Positions 45,735-57,010 of a stretch of 64,000 nucleotides of DNA are shown piece after piece; within the stretch, counting starts at the first letter, position 1, and each line of letters begins with the position of its first letter. The position numbers were made by a program, and so were the translations under genes. The notes under the pieces are model-generated. The model did not search any database and was not told where the DNA came from. It saw nothing but the letters and a program-made list of their open reading frames with translations. The stretch is from the NCBI GenBank assembly GCA_031216915.1, contig CM062297.1, positions 369,533,704-369,597,703 of the forward strand, read 5' to 3'. Source of the stretch: Pictodentalium vernedei (lineage: Eukaryota > Mollusca > Scaphopoda > Dentaliida > Dentaliidae).

Positions 45735-45880
45735 TATTTTTGTTGGGCAAACAACATATTTTGCCCAACTGAGTTCTATTACTCGAAGGCGAGTGTATAT
45801 TTCCATTGGGCAAGCAAGACGTCTGCCCAACCTGGTATTTCATAATGTCTTGCCCAACCTCTATCTTACGAAACTCATGA
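45735..45880. repeat. Degenerate repeats of TTGGGCAA / TTGCCCAAC
   Basis: The words 'ttgggcaaacaac', 'ttgcccaact', 'attgggcaagcaagac', 'ctgcccaacc' and 'cttgcccaacc' occur in both orientations within 150 bp, forming a small foldback-like structure. Confidence 0.5.
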
Positions 45881-46732
45881 TCAGGAGATTTGGTGGTATC
45901 ACTCCCCCACCCTACCCCAGTTTTCACACCTGTGTAAGATATGTAAGACAATACCATTCAAGGTATCGGGTTTAAATGGTTAATGTTACAAAGACAGAAC
46001 ACAAAGGACTGCAATCTGCATCTGTCCTTTGTTCAAGTTTCAGCAATAATATGATGTAACTATAAATATGTTTTGGTGCTTATCAGATAACAACTATAGA
46101 AATTCATTGTTGGCTGTACTACTAAAGTGATGTAATCGTAAACCTTGTGTTTGCATATCATTTAGGTGTTTATAGCTGCCCATGACTTCTATTAACATGT
46201 TTTAGTATGCCGAAATAAAATCTATATTATTATGTAATAACAAATGTCCTAATTTAGCTTTCATGGAGAAAAGTGAAGTACTCAGAGAGTACAGAACATG
46301 GGCAGTAATATGATTAGTAAAACACCAAGAAAGTGAGTTTCTGCCCAAACCAGGGTTCACAAATTCAGTGGAACCCTGTTAACTGGTTGGGTGCAAGATG
46401 CCATTATTATGGCTCTAGTGACAAGTGCTGAAAGCCACTTTAGTGGTTTTGCACTGCATGCATTAAAATGTACTATGAAGCAGCCATGACTAGATTCGAT
46501 GAGAAATTAAATGAAAAGTTGACTTCAGAAATCCTCGGTAAAAAAGTGGATACAATTTACTGAGAAAAATTGGGTGAAACATTCTCGAATTTTAAAGGCA
46601 ATGGATTTCCCTTTCTAGGCAGGAATATCCGCCGGCCACACGCAAGGAGTTTAAGTAAAGAGTGAGAGACGGCGAAATTGACGAATCTTGGATAAGATCC
46701 CCTCATAATACTTCTTGAAAGCACTCTATATT

Positions 46733-47073
46733 TATTTATTGGTGTTTAAGGTCACATACTTATGCACAATGGCTAATCGTGACCGTGACAGTTTTACTCT
46801 GGCAGAGTACCAGGAGAGACCCACCGAGCAACTGTCAGCTCCTCAACATTCTAATTCTGTTCAAGCTCCGCTCAAACAGGGTTACAGCTGTTGAAGACAT
46901 GTGCACCATCGACGTGCAGTATGCCGTAGTACAAAGCGTAATCGTGCCCCCATGTAGGCAACCGGGATAAAGTACCTTGCCCAAGGGCACAACGCGGGTC
47001 GTCCCGGATAGGGATCGAACTCAGAACCATAGCATAGAAGACCATCAGTCTACCACTGAGCCACCGCGCTACC
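46733..47073 (-). mobile_element. SINE with tRNA-derived head
   Basis: It is flanked by a 17-bp perfect duplication beginning TGAAAGCACTCTATA (46716-46732 and 47074-47090). On the minus strand the head has a tRNA-like A box (TGGCTCAGTGG) and B box (GAGTTCGATCC). The body carries 'gcccttgggcaaggtac', and the tail ends in 'caccaataaataaat'. The body and tail are shared with the 5S-headed SINEs. Confidence 0.9.
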
Positions 47074-47629
47074 TGAAAGCACTCTATATTATGCACTTCA
47101 TTTTTATTTATGGATAACAACATGTATTTGTTTCAAATGCGACATTTCGAGACATTTGCTAGTAGCTAGAATCTTTATTCCACTCATCATTGCTTGATAA
47201 AAAAATGATTTAAAGAATTGAAAAAATTAAAAATTAAATAAAAAGGTACCCCTCCACCCCCCCCCCCTCCCATCCCCCCCCCTTCCAAAAGAATGATATA
47301 TTAAAACTTTTATTTTCAACATATTCTATAAATAATATTTCTTGTGAGGGGATTTTGTTTTGTGGGGTTTTTGTCTTTGAATGTAGAAAATGTTCCAATG
47401 AGACTAAAATCATCCTCCTTTGATTGGACGAGAGCTCGCTTAGTATATTCTATGTTTACGGATCAAGTGGCAAATGTTACCTTCTGACGTCTTACCGTCT
47501 TAACCAATGTTAATCCATATGATTAATTGAACAAGAAAACCCTTTAACCGTTTCAGCTCTAATGTATATCTAAAAACAAGGAGAATTTGGTGCTTGTCGG
47601 AGTAATTTTTTGACATATTACAAGATGTT

Positions 47630-47790
47630 TTATTCAGTCAACAGGAGTTCACTCTATAACCTATATGCAATTAACAGGTCAAATATGTGCAGAAGGTACA
47701 GTAAATGTTTTGGTGTTTGGAAGCTATATTCAGTTAACTGGGTTATTCAAATAATAGATATCCAATTAAGTGTGGTCTCCATTATAATGA
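47630..47790. repeat. pogo/Tigger-like fragment
   Basis: It contains 'caacaggagttcactctata' and 'gttattcaaataatagatat' followed by 'ccaattaagtg', related in reverse to parts of the element at 19345. Ends are missing. Confidence 0.5.
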
Positions 47791-47890
47791 AAAAATCAAG
47801 TTACCAGACACACTTCATTCTAAATCTGGTTGCCATGAAAAAAAAAACAACATTTGCCTATCTTTTGAAAATTTAACTATCTATAATAAT

Positions 47891-48266
47891 GGGGACGCGG
47901 TTCTCGTAAGATCACCGAAGTTAAGCAACGTCGAGCGCGATTAGAAGTTGGATGGGTTATCATTTTCAGCGACTGATTCGTGCTCCGGCGTTGTGTCCTT
48001 GGGCAACGCACTTAACCCCGATTGCCTAAATGTGGGCACGATGACGCTAAGGCGTGCTGCACGTCGATGGTGCGCATGTCTTCAACCAATCTAACCCTGC
48101 CTGTGCCATGGTGCAGAGTTCAGAATTTCGAGGTTGGAGAGCTGACAGCTGTTCGTCGTTGCTCGGTGGTTCTCTCCGGGGACTTCAACATCCTCCACCC
48201 GTCAAACTGTCACCGACATGATATGACCCTGGCTGTTAAAGTGTTGTTAAATCATAATAAATAAAT
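47891..48266 (+). mobile_element. SINE with 5S rRNA-derived head
   Basis: The head reads 'ttctcgtaagatcaccgaag' then 'ttaagcaacgtcgagc', closer to 5S rRNA than the copies in the satellite array. The body has 'gtgtccttgggcaacgcac' and the tail ends 'aataaataaa'. Flanks TCTATAATAAT and TCTATACTAAT look like a duplication with one difference. Confidence 0.85.
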
Positions 48267-48300
48267 CTATACTAATATTATTATAATAATAATAGTAATA

Positions 48301-48514
48301 CAATGGCCATAACTGGCTGCTACTACTCACGAAAATCACCATTCCAATTTTTATTATTTTGTCAATTTTTTCCTAAAATGCATAGCTTATGACCCCTTAT
48401 CGGCATGAGCCTGATGATCCCAATCCAATGATTTGCCATAAAATATTTTTTAGGCAAAAACCTGAAGATTGTCAGAACTTCAAGAACATTTTTGGCAAGC
48501 GTTAGGCAATGGGT
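48301..48514. mobile_element. Degenerate CCCTTTACC-type MITE
   Basis: It has 'aatggccataactggct', 'gaaaatcaccattccaattt', 'cttatgacccctta' and 'ggcaatgggttaaac' in the order of the 22337 copy. The central palindrome is decayed. Confidence 0.6.
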
Positions 48515-49430
48515 TAAACAATGAACTTGAGAGTGACAACATAAAGGAATGTTCCAATAAAAGTAAAATCTTCACCCTCTGATTGGATGGAAGCTGGCGT
48601 AGTTTCTTTTATGTTTACAGCTCCAGTAGCAAATGTTACCGTCTGTCGTCACAACTTGAAATATTGGAAAGGACGCCGCCCGTTTCGAAATTGTTTCTCA
48701 ACGGAGTGACTAGCAAGCCGCTTCATTTTTCTGGATTTTTCACATGTGCAGTGGATGGTGTCCCGGATGAAGTGTTGTTTAAATTACAAAGCGATTTACG
48801 ATTTGAACTGAGATGGAATGAGTTTATCTAGTTTATTGATTATTTATCAAGTGCCGTCATCGGGTCCTACTAAACACCCAGGGATACCGAAGTATACTGA
48901 GGGATACCGAGGTGAAGGAAAAGAAGTAAGAAAGGTTCATTTAAAAGGTTTAAATATATGTACAGACATACAATTTAGTCCTTTGAAGCAACAAATGTGA
49001 TATGCTCATGAAGTGTGTAAGAAGTATCCCTCGGATTTCATATAATTTCTAAATTCTACTAAATTATACTCCATATAAAAAATGATTCCTATCCCCAAAT
49101 AGAAATGGTCTATTAAATATTTTATGGCCAGAATAATAACACCTCTATAGGAGTCGGGGCGGATAAAACACAGAAGAGCTGTAGCATTCCTTTCGAGTTT
49201 CATTAACCCTTGTGGGCGGGTCCAGGACATTTTCCCCTAGGGCATTTTCCCCTAGGACATTTCCCACTTGGACATTATCCCCTTGGGCATTTTCCCCCAA
49301 TTATTCATCCCCGGACTTTTTCCCCTAGACTGATTACTCCTAGATTTTTCACCCAGGACATGTTCCCTTACATTTTTTTTTAATTTCTCATGGAATAAAA
49401 TAGAAATAAACATTGGAAGAATAAAAATAA

Positions 49431-51070
49431 CAAGAGGCCCCACGGGGCCTGAAGCGCTCATCTTGAACAGAACACAATTTAAACAGAGAATGAGTCTACA
49501 TTAAGCAAGCCATCTCCATAGGCCACACTGTCAATCCTTGGGTCCCTCAGGAGTGACAAAAATAATCTGGGCATCATGCCTTTTCTTCAGTTGATCATAA
49601 AGTAAAATGTAGAGCTCCCCTATAAAGCCCCTTGATACAACCTATGTGGATTAATCTTAGTTACACACCTCTAGAGGGTACTGAATACAAAATTTTCAAT
49701 TCTTCAGCAAAATCCGGCTCCCATAGAGAGCCCAAATATTAACCCAGGCTCTTGATTTGAACACAGTTGAATCTGACTTCCCTTGAGATGCTGTGTACCG
49801 AATATGAAAGCATTCTGACTGTTGGATCTGAAGAAGAGAAATTGTAAAAAAATTTCTTCGAATTTCACTAAGTTCAAATTTGGGCTATCATAGCGAGCCC
49901 AAATATTAACCTATGGATCCGATTTGTACAAACTTGAATCTGACCCCTCCTATAGATGTTGTATGCCAAATGTGAAAGCATTCTGACAAGTGGCTCTGAA
50001 GAAGAAGATTTTTGAAGAAATTCCCTCATATTGTACTAAGTTAAATTTCATGTTCCCATATGGAGCCCAAATATTAACCTAGGCACTCGAATTGATCAAC
50101 CTGGAATCTGCACCCCCCCCCCCCCCCCCCCAGAGATGTATACCAAATATAAAAGCATTCCGACTGCTGGATCTGAAGAAGAAGATTTTTAAAGAAATTT
50201 CCTCATATTCCACTAAGTAAAAATTTGAGCTACCATAGTGAGCCCAAATATATACCCAGGGATCTGATTTGAACAAACTTGAATCTGACCCCCTTAGAGA
50301 TGTTGCATACCAAATATCAAAGCATTCTGACTGGTGGATCTGAAGTAGAAGATTTTTTTTAAATTACCCTCCTCCATATTGAACAAAGATAAAATTAAAA
50401 ACATAACCGATGGCAATTTGTTTTTTACCATACAATTCTACTGGTCCTAAGGATACTTCATACCAAATAACAGCTCTCTGTTCCGTGTGGTTTTGGGAAA
50501 TATGGGCGTTTGAAAATATTTCTATTTTTAGCTCCCAGGGTTCCCATGGGGATGCAGGAAACTTTTTTTTTTTGCATGGGTCAAATATTTATGACCCAAT
50601 AATACCACAAACCAAATTTGGTTCATACCGGACCATCGGTTCAGAAAATACAAATTTTGGGCGGGGCCAAAAATCTTACCTCTCCTTTTACAAAGCCAAA
50701 TATTAACTCACGAACTTCGTTTGAACAAACTTGATTCTACACCTCATATGGAAGCTCCATAGCAAATATCAAGTCATTGTACACACTGGTTCTTGAGAAG
50801 AAAATTTTAAAAATATTTTGGAGCATTTCCCCCGCCCCCACCCCCACTCCCTCCACCCCCCCACCCCCCCCCCCCCCCCTATGGAGCTGGGCATGTTGAG
50901 TTGAACAAAAAAAATGTCCCTTTGGGACCATCAATCAAACAAACTTTCACTTGAATTGGCCCAGTGGCTTTGGAGGAGAAGACCAAAACACGGTGTTGAC
51001 GGACGACGGACGATGGACGGAGAGCGATGAGATTGGCTCAGCTGGACTTTGTCAATATGAGCTAAAAATG
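49431..51070 (+). mobile_element. HINE/Helentron-like element with about 180-bp tandem units
   Basis: The left end has a hairpin (AGGCCCCACGGGGCCT) followed by GCGCTCATCTTGAAC. The right end is GTCAATATGAGCTAAAAATG, whose reverse begins GCTCATATTGAC, again an asymmetric inverted repeat. The core repeats 'gagcccaaatattaacc', 'gaacaaacttgaatctgac' and 'gcattctgactggtggatct'. Poly-C tracts lie at 50106-50130 and about 50855-50879. Confidence 0.7.
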
Positions 51071-51238
51071 TAATTAAGGTTTCATGTAATAGTTTATTCT
51101 TTTTAAAATAGCTAGCACAAGATAATAATATACATGTTGCAAGTAGCACAAATAAAACTATGATAAATCAAACAACGATAATACAGCTGAGAATAAATTT
51201 ACAAGACGACTTAGATGAGAACACCCTTGGTGCAAGTC

Positions 51239-51310
51239 CGTAATATAATTTTATGGATTTGTACAGCCTCCATGCATGAAGGAAGTACAAACCCATAAAA
51301 TTATATTACG
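51239..51310. repeat. Hairpin, about 27-bp arms
   Basis: Left arm CGTAATATAATTTTATGG with TTTGTAC and a complementary right arm enclose a short spacer around 'atgcat'. It lies in the foldback-like element. Confidence 0.8.
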
Positions 51311-51708
51311 AGTTGCAAGAATTGTTCAGTGAGTATTAGTTGATAAAGATTCTATTTCAATCTGATAGAGTGTCCAGTGGAATGAAGCGTTTCTGTCAAT
51401 GACAGAGACCCATTATCAAGTTTCTCACAAAGTAAAGACAACCGAGTTTGGAGTTTCTTGGTTTCACGTCTCACACGTTTTTGTGGTGGTTCACCACACT
51501 GATTAAGAAATAGTGCTGTTTCCACAGAGGCATAATCTTGAAATTCAATTTTTTTTTAGTTTGGGGAAAATGAACACTCTTTTCTTCCTAACTAGGGGAA
51601 AATGCCCAGCCTCTCATTTGAAATTAGGGGGAAATGCCCTAGGTGACACGTTTTTTAGGGGAAAATGACATAGGGGAAAATACATTAGGGGAAAATGTCC
51701 GGAACCCG

Positions 51709-52590
51709 AAATCAACAAACTGGCGATTAGAGTACAAGAGTACTAAGACTCACACGTTCGAGTGAAAGCCAGCTGTTATGTTGATAATACCAGGCTTTCC
51801 CTTGTAGACCGGTATTGTCAACTAACAGTAGTAATACTGCAAAATTTGTTTATGGATAGTATAATAACATTCTGCAGTAGTTTCCAGAATGTTGTTGTTC
51901 TATCTGTCACCAAATAATAATATGCACTAGGCGGAACATCACAAGGCATCCCCATATTTTTTTAATAGTTTGTTTGAATGTTTTGAGATTATTGGCTTTA
52001 TGCCGTTATTGGGCTTTTGTGGCGAACTGTGATTAAGTATATCGCTCGGCTGTGCTCGATACACCCAAAGCTGCAGCTTGTATTTAGACTATGTATATAT
52101 ACACTATATTTTTTAGCCATTTCCACTCAGTGTCAACGGCTTTAATTTAGCCTTGGGTTTTCTGTTGACACTTTTTGTTTTCGGAGTTTTACCTCTTAAC
52201 CTGATTAACCTGACCAGGTTTTTATACAATTGCCATCATTTTATGTAAAGTCAAACGTCCGTCAGTCGAAGTTTGATTTTTAGAATTGTCAGTAGAGTAA
52301 GTCATTAACCTTTTAATTTGTCGCTCCCGTTGGTCAGCCGTGAGTGTTGGCCACGTCTCTTGTTTTATGACAAGTATTCTTTTACATCGTTGGCAAGTGA
52401 AAAGTGACCACACCCGAAAATACAATTCCTGATGTCACAACATTGGTCCATGACAATTCTACTGTCATAACAAAGATGACAGTGAATAGTTGACAACCAC
52501 AAAGAGAACTAATTTCCAAGCAACCTACTAAATTCGGAGGTGAAGATTTTTCTGCGAACGCTTTTACTTTAGTGCCCGTAATTCTAAACT
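51709..52590. other. Unassigned sequence within the 7.5-kb element
   Basis: No supported gene. A short open frame at 52222-52425 on the minus strand has no recognisable domain. Confidence 0.4.
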
Positions 52591-55500
52591 AAAGGCTCTA
52601 AAGAGCCTGTAATCGCTCACCTGGAACTACATATAAAAATGTGATTTGCCATAGGCTTTCCATGGTAACTAGGAGCTGCAATTGTGACCATGTTTGCAAC
52701 ATTACATCAACATTACATGAGAAGCATTGGTAGAAGGTGTCCCACTCCTCAATCATGTGAAGCTTCAAAACATTTGACTTTGTAGTTTCAGAGGGAAAGA
52801 TTTTTGCAAAATCCATCAAACAGAATCAGAGAATGTCTCTGGTGGCCATATTTTCCAACCAACGGGAACAAAAATGGGATCGTTTGTAGAGGGCCTCCTA
52901 TAGACCATTCATGCGAAGTATGGTTCACGCCGGCTCAGTAGTTCCAGAGAAGACGATGAAAATGTGATTTCCCAGAGGGTTTCTATAGTAATTATAAGTA
53001 GCAATTGTGGCCATGTTTGTGACACGATCGACACTAAATGAGGATCGTTGGTAGAGGGTGTCCCAGTCATCCACCATGCAAGGTTTCAAAGCTTTTGGCC
53101 CTGTGGTTTCAAAGGAGTAGATTTTTCAAAATCCACCTATCAGAATCAAAACATGCTTCTGGCAGCAATGTTTTTTCGATGCATGATAACAAAATGAGGA
53201 GCGTTTGTAGAGGACCTACCATAGACTATCCCTGCCAGGTTTGGTTCACATCAGCTCAGTAGTTCCAGAGAAGATGAAAATGTGATTTCCCATAGGGTTT
53301 CTACAGTAACTCTAAGCCATAACTGCAGCCATGTTTGCAACCCGATCAGCATTAAATGAGGATCGTTGGTAGAGGGTGTCTCAGTCATCAACAAGGCAAA
53401 GTTTCAAAACATTTGGCCCTGTGGCTTCAGAGGAGAAGATTTTTTCAAAATCCACCAATCAGAATCAAATGAAAGTGTCAATGACACTGTAGCTCAACAC
53501 ACGTACATGTATAGTATGTGACACAGCAATCACACACATCTAAGTAATGCCCTGATAACAAAGGTACATACAAAGTATTGTAACAGTCTGTACATAAATG
53601 CTAACCGTAGCCTGTGACAAATGTATAGGTAAAGTATTCTAAAGGTGGGCGACAGTTAGATGCTAAACTAGAAAAGAAAACTTTGAGTCCCAAAAATAGT
53701 TGTTCTCATAGCACAGTGATAACAAAGGCACCCCAAATCACTCGCTCCTGTCCCAAGGCGATAACAAAGGTACCCAAGAAGTTTCGTGGAGATCAGTTCA
53801 TAAATACAGCCTCTAGCCCGAGCCATATTGACATGTGCACTTACTGTTATAAGTAGCAGCACTGAATAAATCAAAGTTCATCTAATTTGCATACTTTCTA
53901 CACGAGAAAAAAACTTGTATTATATGTGACGTATTCCATGTTACTAAATATTCATTTAAAAATTTATTCAAATCAGAACCTTCATATAGAAGTTCTGTAT
54001 CAAAAACTGATTATACCTAATTTTGGTACAAAATGGCCGCCGGCAGCCATCTTGAATTTCGGACCGCACCCAAAAACACACGTTCTCGTCCCAAGGTGAT
54101 AACAAAGGTATCCAAGAAGTTTCGTGAAGATCGGTTCATACATAGAGCCTCTAGCCCGAGCCGTGTTGACATGTGCACTTACTGTATATAAGTAGCACTG
54201 AATAAATCAAAGTTCATCTAATTTGCATACTTTCTGCACGAGAAAAAAAAAAACCTATTATATGTGATGTATTCCATGTTACTAAACATTCATTCAAAAA
54301 TTTATTCAAATCAGAACCTTCATATAGAAGTTCTGTACAAAAAACTGATTGTACCTAATTTCGATACAAAATGGCCACCGGCAGCCATCTTGTGATAACA
54401 AAGGTACCCAAGAAGTTTCGTAAAGATCGGTTCATAAATACGACCTCTATCCTGAGCCGTATAGAAGTTGTGTACAAAAAACTGATTGGACCTAATTTCG
54501 GTAAAAATGGCCGCTGGCAGCCATCTTGAATTTTGGACCGCACCCAGAAACACTCGTTCTCGTCCCAAGGTGATAACAAAGGTACCCAAGACGTTTCGTG
54601 AAGATCGGTTCATAAATACAGCCCCTAGCCAGAGCGTATTGACATGTGTACTTACTGTGTATAAGTAGCACTGAATGAATCAAAGTCCATCTAATTTGCA
54701 TAATATCTGCACAAGAAACAAAACCGTATTATATGTGATGTATTCGATGTTACTAAACATTCATACAAAAATTTATTCAAATCAGAACTTTCATACAGAA
54801 GTTCTGTACAAAACACTGATTGCACTAATTTTGGTACAAAATGGCTGCCGGTGGCCATCTTCAATTTCGAACCGCACCCAAAAACACTCGTTCTCGTCCC
54901 ACGGTGATAACAAAGGTACCCAAGAAGTTTCGTAAAGATCGGTTCATAAATACGGCCTCTAGTCTGAGCCGTATAGAAGTTGTGTACAAACTGATTGGAC
55001 CTAATTTCGGTACAAAGCGGCTGCTGGCAGCTATCTTGAATTTTGGACCGCACCCAGAAACACTCGTTCTCGTCCCAAGGTGATAACAGGGGTACCAAAG
55101 AAGTTTCGTGAAGATCGGTTCATAAATACAGCTCCTAGTCCGAGCCGTAGTGACATATGTACTTACTGTGTGTAAGAAGCACTGAAAAAATCAAAGTTCA
55201 TCTAATTTGCAGAATTTCTGCACGAGAAAAAAATCCGTATTATATGTGATATATTCCATGTTACTAAACATTCAGACAAAAATTTATTCGAATCAGAACT
55301 TTCATACAGAAGTTCGGTACAAAAAAGTGATTGCACTAACTAAGGTACAAAATGGCTGCTGGTGGCCACCTTCAATTTCAGACCGCACCCAAAACGCTCG
55401 TTCTCGTCCCACGGTGATAACAAAGGTACTCAAGAAGTTTCGTAAAGATCGGTTCATAAATACGGCCTCTAGCCCGAGCCGTATTGAATTGTTGAGGTTA

Positions 55501-56227
55501 TGCCATGGCCCGTCGTACGGACAGACGGACGACGGTCATGGCATAACCTCAAATTTGACTCACGTCAAAGTTGAGCTAAAAATGCTTCTGGCAGCCATGT
55601 TTTTCGATGCACGGTAACAAAAATGAGGAGCATTTGTAGTAGACCTCTCATAGGCTAACCCTGCCAGGTTTGGTTCACGTCGGCTCAGCAGTTCCAGAAA
55701 AGAAGATGAAAATGTGATTTCCCATAGGGTTTCTGTAGTAACTATAAGCCACAATTGCAGCCACATTTACAACCCTATAAAACCTTAAATCAGGATGGTT
55801 GGTAGGGGGTCCCAGTCATCATTTATGTGAAGTACCAAAACATTTTGGCCTGGCAGTTTCAGAGAAGATTTTTGAAAATCCACCAACCAGTCAAAGAATG
55901 CCTCTGGCGGCCATGTTTTTCAACCAACTGGAGCAAAACGAGGATCCTTTGTAGAAGTCCTCCCTTAGACCATTCCTGCCAAGTTTGGTTCGCGTCGGCT
56001 CGGTAGTTCCAGAGAAGAAGACGAAAATGTGATTTCCCATAGGATTTCTATAGTAACTAAAAGCCGCAATTGAAGCCATGTTTGCAACCCAATCAACATT
56101 AAATGGGGATCGTTGGTAGAGCGGGTCCAAGTCATCATTTATGTGAAGTTTTTTAAAACACTTGCGGACGCCGGACAAGTGATGTGAAAAGCTCACATGG
56201 CCTTTTAGGCCAGGTGAGCTAAAAATG
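52591..56227 (+). mobile_element. HINE/Helentron-like element interrupted by another
   Basis: The left end has the hairpin AGGCTCTAAAGAGCCT then GCTCACCTGG. The right end is CCAGGTGAGCTAAAAATG, preceded by a GGCCTTTTAGGCC stem, so a perfect 10-bp inverted repeat lies internal on the left and near-terminal on the right. Units of about 300 bp repeat 'gatcgttggtagagggtg', 'ggttcacatcggctcagtag' and 'gaaaatgtgatttcccatag'. The element at 53472-55580 is inserted in it. Confidence 0.75.
53472..55580 (+). mobile_element. HINE/Helentron-like element nested in the 52591 element
   Basis: It starts AAAGTGTCAATGACACTGTA and ends GTTGAGCTAAA, the same ends as the copy at 43307, with AATG next to both junctions. 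The host unit reads 'agaatcaaaacatgcttctgg' at 53146 where intact, against 'agaatcaaatg' and 'aatgcttctgg' at the two junctions. Five to six tandem units lie in the core. The right end contains an extra inverted pair ('aggttatgccatgg', 55497-55551). Confidence 0.8.
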
Positions 56228-56384
56228 ACATTAAACCATGCACATACTGCTCAAATCTATTTATAGACTCATAACATACCACCCCATACCCTTTTCACCC
56301 CATTGAAACCCCTATTTTTCTTCACCTCGGTATCCCTCGGTTTTTAGTATGACCGGCCGTCATCGGGTATACGAGAGGTTTATT

Positions 56385-56780
56385 ATTTATACTTATTTAT
56401 TGGTGTTTAAGGTCACATATCTCTGCACAATGGCTAATCATGACCATGACTGTTTTACGGGTGGAGGAGGCCGGAGTACCCGAACCGCCGCGCAACGGCG
56501 AGCAACTGTCAGCTCCCCAACATATAACTCTACACAAGCAGGGTTAGCATTGGTTGAAGACAGGTGCACCATCGACGTGCCGTACGCCTTAGAGTACACA
56601 ATGCCACCGTGCCACCGTGCCCCCACGTGAACAATGGGGGTGAAGTGCCTTGACCAAGGGCACAACGCGGTTGCCGCGGGTGGGATTCGAACCGAAAACC
56701 TCTCGGCTTGCAGCCTGCACCTCTACCTACTAAGCCACTGTGCCCCCCCCCCCCCCCCCCCACTCCCCCACACCCCGAGA
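56385..56780 (-). mobile_element. SINE with tRNA-derived head inserted in a hairpin arm
   Basis: It is flanked by the 12-bp duplication GAGAGGTTTATT (56373-56384 and 56781-56792). On the minus strand it has a tRNA-like head with GTGGCTTAGTAGG and B box GGTTCGAATCC, a 'gcccttggtcaaggcac' body, and the 'caccaataaataa' tail. A poly-C tract of about 20 bases precedes the head on the plus strand. Confidence 0.9.
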
Positions 56781-56876
56781 GAGAGGTTTATTTACTAAGT
56801 CTGTGATCGTTAAAAGTTGCCTTGAACAAAGCAACTTTTTAACGATCACAAGTTTAGTAAATAAGCCTCTCGTGTT
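56781..56876. repeat. Hairpin, about 40-bp arms
   Basis: Arms GAGAGGTTTATTTACTAA / TTAGTAAATAAGCCTCTC and TGTGATCGTTAAAAGTTGC with its complement surround an 8-base loop. The left arm received the SINE, as its copy at 56373-56384 shows. Confidence 0.85.
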
Positions 56877-56924
56877 TCCGATGAAGGTTTTGGGCTATGC
56901 GTAGAGTCTTATTGGAACATATAC

Positions 56925-57010
56925 GTTATTGTGATGAATTGGCGGTAACATGGTCAAAAGCTCCGAGCCGCACACCTCAGACCATGTTACCTTCAGTTCA
57001 TCACAATAAC
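56925..57010. repeat. Hairpin with 13-bp and 12-bp paired blocks
   Basis: GTTATTGTGATGAA pairs with TTCATCACAATAAC and GGTAACATGGTC with GACCATGTTACC, around a 23-base loop. Confidence 0.85.

Larger units (their letters stand above)
49217..51708. mobile_element. Foldback-like element with CATTTTCCCCTAG-repeat arms
   Basis: Left end CGGGTCCAGGACATTTTCCC and right end, in reverse, CGGGTTCCGGACATTTTCCC. Each arm is made of degenerate 12-14-bp repeats of CATTTTCCCCTAG (49231-49370) and the complement (51595-51700). The centre holds a HINE-like element and a hairpin. Arms of short tandem repeats are characteristic of foldback elements. No target duplication was identified. Confidence 0.7.
48863..56355. 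mobile_element. 7.5-kb MULE-like element with 10-bp target duplication, heavily nested
   Basis: Left end GGTCCTACTAAACACC and right end, in reverse, GGTCATACTAAAAACC are inverted and followed inside by 'gggataccgaggtgaag' in both. The direct repeat GCCGTCATCG flanks the whole (48853-48862 and 56356-56365). A 9-10-bp duplication suggests a Mutator-like element. Most of the interior is later insertions: a foldback-like element (49217-51708) and HINE-like elements. No transposase is visible, so the original element was probably short and non-autonomous. Confidence 0.65.

Noticed and set aside
46990-47073. tRNA-like sequence with A and B boxes on the minus strand (also at 56670-56745)
   Set aside because: The cloverleaf is imperfect and fused to a SINE body with target duplications; not a functional tRNA gene.
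48583-48831. 82-codon plus-strand frame
   Set aside because: No recognisable domain. Part of its sequence recurs in degenerate form at 47390-47500, which suggests a repeat and not a gene.
43945-55617. Recurrent 80-140-codon frames in the HINE-like tandem units
   Set aside because: The same frame is repeated with shifts in each unit and shows no conserved protein pattern; they are chance frames in the repeat.
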